Below are positions 43,891 through 50,802 of a DNA stretch of 64,000 nt, piece by piece; the first letter of the stretch is position 1, and every line of letters begins with the position of its first letter. Source of the stretch: Leeuwenhoekiella sp. (lineage in GTDB: Bacteria > Bacteroidota > Bacteroidia > Flavobacteriales > Flavobacteriaceae); contig PAPI01000039.1 of assembly GCA_002708845.1 (NCBI GenBank), positions 40,334-104,333 of the forward strand, in the 5' to 3' direction. The notes below the pieces were generated by a model. That model worked only from the letters and a program-made list of their open reading frames with translations. It was not told the DNA's origin and searched no databases. Position numbers and translations under genes: made by a program.

Positions 43891-44088
43891 CTAATTTCTC
43901 TTATTTTTCTTGCGTTTCTTTTGTTGACCGGGAGCAAAAGCTTTAGCGCTTTGTACTCCGTAATATTTCTTTACCTGTCCGGGTGCAGCGTTAGTTCTGT
44001 TTGTTCAATGTACTCCGTAAGTACTGGAGCACGAAATACCGGTTAACAGAAAACCACCCAAACTCAGCATTATCATTAATCTTCTCAT
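43891..44088 (-). pseudogene. Small lipoprotein gene broken by an in-frame TGA
   Basis: Read on the minus strand, the frame starts at 44088 with M-R-R-L-M-I-M-L-S and has a lipobox L-T-G-I-S-C-S-S. It meets TGA at codon 28 (44007-44005) and then stays open in the same frame to TAG at 43891. The part after the stop is still protein-like (A-P-G-Q-V-K-K-Y-Y-G ... S-A-K-A-F-A-P-G-Q-Q-K-K). It matches the tail of short flavobacterial lipoproteins ending in a 'SAK-x-APGQQKK' and poly-Lys motif. The nonsense codon could be a true mutation or a sequencing error. A 27-residue truncated product might still be made. Confidence 0.78.
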
Positions 44089-44175
44089 AGCATTTCATTT
44101 AACAAGTTAAAATTACTATGCTGCAAAGAAGATGCCGAGCTAATTAAGTAAAGCTTAGAAGAACTTTAGCAGGTT

Positions 44176-45480
44176 TTAAGAAACCGCAGCCTTATAGGTC
44201 TTTAAACAACGCTCACGGGCTTCTTTATGGTCTACCATTTTATCCGGATAATCATCGGTATCATACTCCGGTACAAATTCTTTAATGTACTTTTTATCTT
44301 TATCAAATTTATCTACCTGTGTCATCGGGTTAAAAATCCGGAAATAGGGCGCTGCATCTACACCGCTACCTGCTGCCCATTGCCAGTTGCCTACATTACT
44401 AGACTGCTCATAGTCCAGCAATTTTTCGGCAAAATAAGCTTCGCCCCAACGCCAATCAATTAATAAATGTTTGCACAGAAAACTGGCGACGAGCATACGT
44501 ACGCGATTGTGCATATATCCGGTTTTGTTAAGCTCTCGCATCCCGGCGTCGACTAATAAAAAGCCGGTTTCTCCTTTTTTCCACTTTTCAAATTCAGCTT
44601 CATTATTGCGCCACTCAATACGATCGTATTTTTTTCGAAAAGCATTATCAACAGTTTCCGGATAATGATACAGAATCTGCATAAAAAACTCCCGCCAGAT
44701 CAGTTCACTCCAAAAAGTTTCATTTTTTTCAGCAATTGCTTTTTTTACCATTTTGCGTACGCTTACCGTACCAAAGCGCAAGTGCGGACCTAAGCGCGAA
44801 GTACCCTCCTGAGCCGGAAAGTTTCGGGTGTCTTCATAATTTTGAATTAGAGTAGGGGTAACATCGTAGTCAGGCACTTTTAGACTTGATTTTTTGAAAC
44901 CCATGTCGCTGAGTTCAAGATTGGGAAGACGGGTGTTTTCAATTAAGTTATCGAGGTGCTGACTGGTGTAGTGAATGTTTAGATGCTTGTCTTCATCAAA
45001 GTTTTCCTTCCACTTATTTTTATAGGGCGTGTAGACAACGTAGGGGTCTCCATCATTTTTAACGACTTCATCCTTTTCAAATATCACCTGATCTTTGAAA
45101 GTTTTGAATTCAATGTCGTGCTCTTGTAGTAATTTCTCGATGGTTTCATCACGTTCTTTGGCGTAGGGTTCATAATCCCTGTTGGTAAAGACGCTCTTAA
45201 CTTCGTAATCTTTGAGTATCTGTTTCCAAATATCTTCGGGCTTGCCGTAATACATAGCCAGTGAACTCCCGTGTTCATCCTGAAGCGTTTTACGCATTTT
45301 TTGAAGGGTTTCGTAGATAAAAGTTACCCGGGCATCATCCTGAGGAAGTTTATCAAGAATTTTTTTATCAAAAATGAAAATGGGTAAAACTGAATTATCG
45401 CTTTTTAAAGCCTCGAGAAAACCCACGTTATCGTCTAATCTCAGATCTCTTCGAAACCAAAATATGTTTACAGTACTCAT
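44176..45480 (-). CDS. phrB: Deoxyribodipyrimidine photolyase (class I)
   Basis: The 434-aa flavoprotein should repair cyclobutane pyrimidine dimers using blue light. The N-terminal antenna domain starts I-F-W-F-R-R-D-L-R-L-D-D-N. The FAD domain has the S-R-L-G-P-H-L-R-F-G-T-V-S block, W-R-E-F-F-M-Q-I-L, and G-M-R-E-L-N-K-T-G-Y-M-H-N-R-V-R-M. The last block, S-N-V-G-N-W-Q-W-A-A-G-S-G-V-D-A-A-P-Y-F-R, carries the electron-transfer Trp. It ends the operon with the SDR and SRPBCC genes upstream, a typical light-response group. Confidence 0.95.
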   Translation of the reverse strand: MSTVNIFWFRRDLRLDDNVGFLEALKSDNSVLPIFIFDKKILDKLPQDDARVTFIYETLQKMRKTLQDEHGSSLAMYYGKPEDIWKQILKDYEVKSVFTNRDYEPYAKERDETIEKLLQEHDIEFKTFKDQVIFEKDEVVKNDGDPYVVYTPYKNKWKENFDEDKHLNIHYTSQHLDNLIENTRLPNLELSDMGFKKSSLKVPDYDVTPTLIQNYEDTRNFPAQEGTSRLGPHLRFGTVSVRKMVKKAIAEKNETFWSELIWREFFMQILYHYPETVDNAFRKKYDRIEWRNNEAEFEKWKKGETGFLLVDAGMRELNKTGYMHNRVRMLVASFLCKHLLIDWRWGEAYFAEKLLDYEQSSNVGNWQWAAGSGVDAAPYFRIFNPMTQVDKFDKDKKYIKEFVPEYDTDDYPDKMVDHKEARERCLKTYKAAVS

Positions 45481-45535
45481 GCTTTTAAAATATCGGTTGG
45501 TTAGGTTGATTTAGATCGGGTTTAGGGACACCTTT

Positions 45536-46234
45536 CTAATTTACGTTTAAGGTAGACATACCACCATCAACACCCAGGATTTGGCCAGTAACCCAGCTGC
45601 TGTCATCGCTGAGTAAAAAGCTTGCGATTTTCGCTATATCTTGAGGTGTTCCTACTCGTTTGAGTGGATGGCGTTCATCCATTTTCTCCCGTTTTTTATC
45701 ATTCCCCAAAAGCTTTTCAGCCAAAGGGGTATCGGTAAGGGATGGTGCAATTACGTTTACTCTAAAATTAGGTGCATATTCCGCAGCAAGAGCTTTGGCA
45801 AAACCTTCAATAGCTCCTTTTGATGCAGCAACACTAGTATGAAAAGGCATTCCTATCTTTACGGCAACTGTACTGAAGAATACCAAACTGGCCTGCTCTG
45901 ATTTCTTCAGGCGGTCTGTTACCGTTTTAAGTGATTTAATGAGTCCAAAAAAGTTGAGCTGCATATCTTCTTCAAAGGTTTCTTCACTCAACATATTAAA
46001 AGGCTTAAGATTTATAGTACCCGGGCAGTATACAAAGCCATCAAGCGTATCTGGTAAATCTGCCGTATCTAGACTACCACTGTTTACATCATATTCTATA
46101 TGGGTTACTTCGAGATCTTGAAGATCATCGTTTGTGCGTGATGCAACAAATAGATTGTGGTCTTCATTAAGGCTTTCAACGATCGCACGGCCTATACCGT
46201 GTGAACCGCCAATTAGTAAAATATTCTTTTTCAT
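45536..46234 (-). CDS. SDR-family protein lacking the catalytic Tyr
   Basis: The 232-aa protein has an SDR Rossmann start (I-G-G-S-H-G-I-G-R-A-I, 8-18) and the C-terminal P-L-K-R-V-G-T-P and V-D-G-G-M blocks. The active site is altered. In the T-S-V-A-A-S-K-G segment Val135 stands where the catalytic Tyr should be, while Lys139 remains. The usual N-N-A-G is replaced by Y-C-P-G-T (69-73). Either it is not an oxidoreductase or it uses a different acid/base. It lies between the SRPBCC and photolyase genes in a probable light-induced operon. Confidence 0.88.
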   Translation of the reverse strand: MKKNILLIGGSHGIGRAIVESLNEDHNLFVASRTNDDLQDLEVTHIEYDVNSGSLDTADLPDTLDGFVYCPGTINLKPFNMLSEETFEEDMQLNFFGLIKSLKTVTDRLKKSEQASLVFFSTVAVKIGMPFHTSVAASKGAIEGFAKALAAEYAPNFRVNVIAPSLTDTPLAEKLLGNDKKREKMDERHPLKRVGTPQDIAKIASFLLSDDSSWVTGQILGVDGGMSTLNVN

Positions 46235-46239
46235 AATAA

Positions 46240-46752
46240 TTAATTTAAAATGTCGTGACGGGTAATTCCGTCTTCGGCAAGTTGCTTTTCAGTGTAGATA
46301 CCAAAAAGTTCTGTCAACTTTTTCTTTCGGTATTCAAAAATTTCCTGAAGCTTTGGTTTTACCAAAAAAGGATGAGCCCATTGGCCCAATATGCCCATAG
46401 GTAATTTGTAATCTACAATATCTTCCATCTCAACCCCACCCGGTATTTCTTTGATGAAATGTTTATGGTGCCAAAGTGAGTACGGACCAAAGCGTTGCTC
46501 GTCTACAAAAAACTCAAGATGTTGCACGTGTGTAATTTCCGTAACCCATTTGGTCTTAATACCGGCAATTGGAGTAACAATATATTGTATAAGTTGCCCT
46601 GCATACATAGGGCGATCTGCTCCGGAAAGAATCTCAAAGCCCATATAATCTGGGGTTATGGTTTTTAAGTTAGCGGGATTAGACAAAAAATCCCAGGCTT
46701 CTTTTAGGCTTATGGGTAATTTCTGTTTCTCGTGCAGGGTGTAAATTTTCAT
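46240..46752 (-). CDS. SRPBCC family protein
   Basis: The 170-aa protein has the START-like helix-grip pattern of SRPBCC/cyclase-type proteins: S-L-K-E-A-W-D-F-L-S-N-P at the start, then I-T-P-D-Y-M-G-F, T-K-W-V-T-E-I and a long terminal helix. Photolyase-linked SRPBCC proteins of this type occur in many bacteria and are thought to bind a hydrophobic ligand. It is the first gene of the operon with the SDR (5-bp gap) and photolyase. The 292 bp before it hold no other gene. Confidence 0.85.
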   Translation of the reverse strand: MKIYTLHEKQKLPISLKEAWDFLSNPANLKTITPDYMGFEILSGADRPMYAGQLIQYIVTPIAGIKTKWVTEITHVQHLEFFVDEQRFGPYSLWHHKHFIKEIPGGVEMEDIVDYKLPMGILGQWAHPFLVKPKLQEIFEYRKKKLTELFGIYTEKQLAEDGITRHDILN

Positions 46753-47044
46753 AAATTTTAATTCTTAAGTAAGACAACCCGCTTTCTAAGAGCAAGTTTT
46801 GTAAAGATAGGAGCAGTTTTGTCTAAGGTAAAATCAGAAAAGTTAAACAAAATCTAAAGTTCCGTAGTTAGTTGTAAAAATATTAGGACATTAGCACACT
46901 TCCATCGGAGTTTCATTCGACTTTATACCTCTGAATTAAATACGATTATTAAGAATCTATTAACTTAAATTGACTGCAGATGAGGTATATTCAAAAACAT
47001 TTTTTTAATTTAACTATATTCTGATAATCAAATACTTATTACAA

Positions 47045-47884
47045 ATGAAACGAATTTTTTTAGCGGGCTTATTATTCTTTGCATTGAAAATTAACGCCCA
47101 GGTTCAAACGCCGGCAGCTAGCCCGCATGCCGAGTTAGAACAAGTGGTAGGCCTTACCGAAGTTAAAGTGGATTACTCCAGACCTAATATGCGCGGTCGT
47201 GAAATTTTTGGAGACCTGGTTCCTTACGGTTCGATCTGGCGTACCGGAGCAAACGCTACAACCAAATTTATCATCGACAAGCCGGTAATGATTTCAGGAA
47301 AGGAATTAAAGCCAGGTACCTACAGTTTGTATACTGTGCCGGGTGAAGATATGTGGGAAGTGGTTTTTTATACCGATGATTCAAACCCTTTAATTACTGA
47401 ATTTGAAGATGATAAAGTAGCTTTACGCACAATGGTAGAGCCGATGGAAATGCCCATGAACATGGAAACCTTTACCATTCTTATTGACGAGGTAATGGCA
47501 GATAGTGCTGTTTTGAATTTTTTATGGTCAGACACTGTTGTTCCGTTAAAGTTTAATGTTATGACTGATGAAGAAGTTATGAAAAGCATCGATATGGCTC
47601 TGGCAGGACCAAGCGCTGGAGATTATTATAACGCGGCTGTTTATTACTTAAATTCAGGCAAAGACATCGAGAAAGCTAAAATGTGGATGAATAAGGCTAT
47701 GGATATGACTGAAAAGCCAGGCTTTTGGCAATACCGTCAGCAGTCTTTAATTCTTGCTAAGGCAGGAGATAAGAAGGCTGCAATTGAAGCTGCTAAAAAA
47801 TCCCTTGAAGGAGCAAAAGCTTATGGCAATGCAGACTATATCAAAATGAATACCGACTCACTAAAAGAGTGGGGAGCGATGTAA
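47045..47884 (+). CDS. DUF2911 domain secreted protein
   Basis: This 279-aa protein has a signal peptide (1-18, ending I-N-A-Q) and a DUF2911 domain. The domain is recognised by V-D-Y-S-R-P-N-M-R-G-R-E-I-F-G, V-P-Y-G-x-I-W-R-T-G-A-N and L-K-P-G-T-Y-S-L-Y-T-V-P-G. The C-terminal third is helical and TPR-like (A-A-V-Y-Y-L-N-S-G-K-D-I-E-K-A). The family is common in Bacteroidota and has no proven role. It is monocistronic and ends with a strong hairpin. Confidence 0.88.
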   Translation: MKRIFLAGLLFFALKINAQVQTPAASPHAELEQVVGLTEVKVDYSRPNMRGREIFGDLVPYGSIWRTGANATTKFIIDKPVMISGKELKPGTYSLYTVPGEDMWEVVFYTDDSNPLITEFEDDKVALRTMVEPMEMPMNMETFTILIDEVMADSAVLNFLWSDTVVPLKFNVMTDEEVMKSIDMALAGPSAGDYYNAAVYYLNSGKDIEKAKMWMNKAMDMTEKPGFWQYRQQSLILAKAGDKKAAIEAAKKSLEGAKAYGNADYIKMNTDSLKEWGAM

Positions 47885-47904
47885 TCGTATTTCTCTAAAA
47901 AAAC

Positions 47905-47940
47905 AAAACCGCCTTTCACATCGTGATCAGGCGGTTTTTT
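47905..47940. terminator. Bidirectional terminator between DUF2911 and Gfo/Idh genes
   Basis: A 10-bp stem (AAAACCGCCT / AGGCGGTTTT) with a 14-nt loop is flanked by A-rich and T-rich tracts. It sits between two convergent genes, 20 bp after the DUF2911 stop and 24 bp after the oxidoreductase stop, and should end transcription from both sides. Confidence 0.88.
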
Positions 47941-47963
47941 ATGCGTAAAAAGAATACTTGCTT

Positions 47964-48944
47964 TTAGCCTTTGACGTCGTATTCCAGACCTATCAATTCC
48001 CGTACGTTGTCTAAAGTCTTTATCAACAAACGGCTGAAATCATAAGTCATAATCGGGCTTTCCTTTTTATCTGCTCTTAAAAGATTTGCGAAGTGCATGA
48101 TCTCAAAATGATAGCCTTTTGCTTTATAGCCAAAATCGTGATTTACCTTTACACCGTCCTGCACCGTGGTTACCTTATCTTTCATATGAAATTGACCCTG
48201 CATTATGATCATTCCATTTTCACATACAAAGGTCGCAAGTGATGGGGTTTTTATTTTAATACTCGAAGCCAGATGAGCTTTAGTGCCGGAAGCGTAGGTA
48301 AAGGTCATCTCCGTTTCTTCATCAACACCAGTTTTTCCTATTTTGGCTTTCGCCGAAATAGCCTCAGGTTTGCCAAGCATAGCCAAAGCCAAAAAGGCCG
48401 GATAAATACCAATATCGAGCAACGAGCCACCGCCCAAATCTTTGTTGTATAATCTTCCGTCGGGATTAACAGGGGCATCAAAGCAAAAATCTGCAGTAAG
48501 CGTTTTAACTGCTCCGTATTTTCCGCTTGCCAGTTCTTCCTGCACAAATTTGAAGTGCGGCATAAAACGCGTCCATAAGGCTTCCATCAGCAAGACATTA
48601 TGCTGTTTTGCAGTTGCGATCATTTCTTCAACCTGAGAAAGATTCATAGCAAAAGGCTTTTCGCACAAAACAGCTTTACCGTGTTTGAGACAAAGCAAAG
48701 TATCCTGATGATGCCGCACGTGAGGTGTCGCAATGTAAACAGCATCTACATTGGGATCTTGAGCTAGTTTCTCGTAGCTGTCGTAGCAATTTGTAGCTTT
48801 ATATTGTGCACCAAATTCATCTGCTTTTTCCTGTGAGCGCGAGGCCACGGCATAGACCTCAGAGCCTTCTACAATCTGCATATCTTTAGCAAAACTGTTT
48901 GCAATTTTTCCTAGCCCGAGAATTCCCCAGCGTATCGTTTTCAT
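47964..48944 (-). CDS. Gfo/Idh/MocA-family oxidoreductase
   Basis: The 326-aa protein has the N-terminal nucleotide-binding motif G-I-L-G-L-G-K-I-A (8-16), the Y-I-A-T-P-H-V-R-H-H block and the catalytic E-K-P-F-A-M-N. In this family these hold NAD(P) and the Lys of the active site. Members act on sugars, inositols or sugar acids. It is the last gene of the operon with the PIG-L deacetylase, the 36-aa peptide and the symporter (18 bp after the symporter), which suggests a sugar taken up by that symporter as substrate. Confidence 0.9.
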   Translation of the reverse strand: MKTIRWGILGLGKIANSFAKDMQIVEGSEVYAVASRSQEKADEFGAQYKATNCYDSYEKLAQDPNVDAVYIATPHVRHHQDTLLCLKHGKAVLCEKPFAMNLSQVEEMIATAKQHNVLLMEALWTRFMPHFKFVQEELASGKYGAVKTLTADFCFDAPVNPDGRLYNKDLGGGSLLDIGIYPAFLALAMLGKPEAISAKAKIGKTGVDEETEMTFTYASGTKAHLASSIKIKTPSLATFVCENGMIIMQGQFHMKDKVTTVQDGVKVNHDFGYKAKGYHFEIMHFANLLRADKKESPIMTYDFSRLLIKTLDNVRELIGLEYDVKG

Positions 48945-48962
48945 CGTAATATAAATGTTTGA

Positions 48963-50690
48963 TTAATTTGTTAGTTGTTTTTCTTCGGAGCCCATCGAGG
49001 TTTGTACTAGTAGCCCGAGTAAAATAACCAGACCGCATCCAACAAAATTAAGCCACAAATAAGGCAATCTGATCAGCTCAAAATAGTCCAGACCAAAAAG
49101 TAAAATAACAACACATTGTGTGATTAGGGCCGAAGTGAAAACTGCTTTAGATTTAATTTTTTTAATGAAAAAAGCACTCATAAATATTCCCAGAATGGTT
49201 CCGTAGAAAATAGAGCCAATGATGTTTACCAACTGAATAAGGTTGTCAAAGAGGTTTGCGGTACAGGCAATTAAAATGGCTAAAATTCCCCAGCTTAAGG
49301 TAAACCACTTGGTCGCTCCTACAAAATGTGCTTCGTCTTTTTCCTCGTCAAGATTACGCTTGTAAAAATCAACCGTTGTCGTGGCGGCAAGGGCATTAAG
49401 CTCTGAAGCTGTAGAAGACATCGCAGCAGAAAGAATCACAGCGAGTAAAAGGCCAATAAGACCGCGGGGAAGATTATTCAGTATAAAGTGGATGAAGACG
49501 TAATCTTTGTCATTAGTCTCTACATTTTTATCAGCCTGACTGATTACCATGCGCGCTTTTTCGCGAACAGCATTTTCTTTTTTGTTGATTTCCCGTAGGG
49601 CTTCAGCAACCGAAACTTCGCTGCCGTTTTTTTGACTGATACGACTTTCAGGGGCTGTAACCACTTTATGGCTAAGTTCAGATTTGTCTGAACGCAATTC
49701 ATTAAGCTCATTTTGAAGCAGGTTGTATTCTTTCTCAAAAGGGGTACCCTGCACAGCTTGTGTAGCAGCAGGATTAAAGTTAAGTGGTGTGGGATTAAAT
49801 TGATAAAACACAAAAACCATAACTCCTACAAGCAGAATAAAGAACTGCATGGGTACTTTTAGGATGCCGTTAAAAATCATACCCAACTGCATCTCGCGCA
49901 TAGATTTACCACTCAGGTAGCGTTGCACCTGGCTTTGATCGGTTCCAAAATAGGAAAGCATCAAGAAAGTACCACCTAAAATTCCGCTCCATACCGTATA
50001 GCGGTTATCAAAGTCAAATGAAAAGTCGAGAATATTCATCTTATCGCTTGCGCCGGCAATTTCCAGAGCATTTGCAAAATTGATGTCTTGCGGCAGATAA
50101 CTGATGATGAGAAAAAAGGCAACAAACATCCCTAAAAAGATAACTGCCATTTGTTGCTTTTGCGTAACGGTAACGGCTTTTGTTCCTCCCGAAATGGTAT
50201 AAATCACAACCAGCGAACCGATGATGATGTTGAGGGTGTTGAGGTCCCAGCCCAAAACGGCTGATAAAATTATTGACGGTGCAAATATGGTTATCCCGGC
50301 AGCCAGACCACGAGAAAGTAGAAACAAGCCCGAAGCCAGAGAACGCGTGCGTTGGTCAAAGCGATTTTCTAAATATTCATATGCCGTGTAGACATTGAGC
50401 CTGTGATAAATAGGAATAAAAAACAGGCAGATGATGACCATAGCAATGGGTAGCCCAAAATAGAATTGAACAAAGCCCATCCCATCATTGTAGGCCTGCC
50501 CGGGTGTGCTCAAAAAGGTAATCGCACTGGCCTGAGTTGCCATTACCGAAAGGCCTACCGTCCACCATTTAGACTCATTACCACCGCGTATATAATCCTG
50601 AACATTTTTACGCCCACGAGTTTTAAAAACCCCGTAGATCACGATAAAGGCTAGTGTAGCAACAAGAACAATCCAGTCTATATCTTGCAT
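48963..50690 (-). CDS. Sodium:solute symporter (SSS family) with a coiled-coil insert
   Basis: The 575-aa inner-membrane protein shows the SSS pattern: V-Q-D-Y-I-R-G-G-N early on, G-L-S-V-M-A-T-Q-A-S-A-I-T-F-L-S-T-P-G, and a Y-E-Y-L-E-N-R-F block. Thirteen or so membrane segments are expected. Unlike short SSS proteins it has a hydrophilic insert of about 80 residues near 305-395, rich in Glu, Lys and Leu and likely coiled-coil, between two membrane segments. It follows a 36-aa membrane peptide gene by 1 bp and precedes the oxidoreductase gene. Likely substrate: a sugar or sugar derivative. Confidence 0.9.
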   Translation of the reverse strand: MQDIDWIVLVATLAFIVIYGVFKTRGRKNVQDYIRGGNESKWWTVGLSVMATQASAITFLSTPGQAYNDGMGFVQFYFGLPIAMVIICLFFIPIYHRLNVYTAYEYLENRFDQRTRSLASGLFLLSRGLAAGITIFAPSIILSAVLGWDLNTLNIIIGSLVVIYTISGGTKAVTVTQKQQMAVIFLGMFVAFFLIISYLPQDINFANALEIAGASDKMNILDFSFDFDNRYTVWSGILGGTFLMLSYFGTDQSQVQRYLSGKSMREMQLGMIFNGILKVPMQFFILLVGVMVFVFYQFNPTPLNFNPAATQAVQGTPFEKEYNLLQNELNELRSDKSELSHKVVTAPESRISQKNGSEVSVAEALREINKKENAVREKARMVISQADKNVETNDKDYVFIHFILNNLPRGLIGLLLAVILSAAMSSTASELNALAATTTVDFYKRNLDEEKDEAHFVGATKWFTLSWGILAILIACTANLFDNLIQLVNIIGSIFYGTILGIFMSAFFIKKIKSKAVFTSALITQCVVILLFGLDYFELIRLPYLWLNFVGCGLVILLGLLVQTSMGSEEKQLTN

Positions 50691-50691
50691 A

Positions 50692-50802
50692 TCAGGAGGC
50701 GTAAGTATTCATTAGTATAAAAAACACAATGATATACACGACATTGAGGACAAGGACCAGTGTGTAAAAATTAGACCAACCTTCTCGTTTCGGTTCTATC
50801 AT
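50692..50802 (-). CDS. 36-aa single-span membrane peptide
   Basis: Read on the minus strand, this short gene starts with ATG at 50802-50800, overlapping the PIG-L stop codon as ATGA, and ends with TGA at 50694-50692. The symporter ATG follows after 1 bp. The peptide begins M-I-E-P-K-R-E-G-W-S-N-F-Y and continues as one hydrophobic helix of about 22 residues (L-V-L-V-L-N-V-V-Y-I-I-V). The perfect coupling on both sides and the membrane helix argue that it is real, perhaps a small subunit or chaperone of the symporter. Confidence 0.75.
   Translation of the reverse strand: MIEPKREGWSNFYTLVLVLNVVYIIVFFILMNTYAS

Noticed and set aside
44005-44007. The in-frame TGA as a possible selenocysteine codon.
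   Set aside because: The residue position is not a conserved Cys site, no SECIS-like hairpin follows, and no selenocysteine genes are seen.
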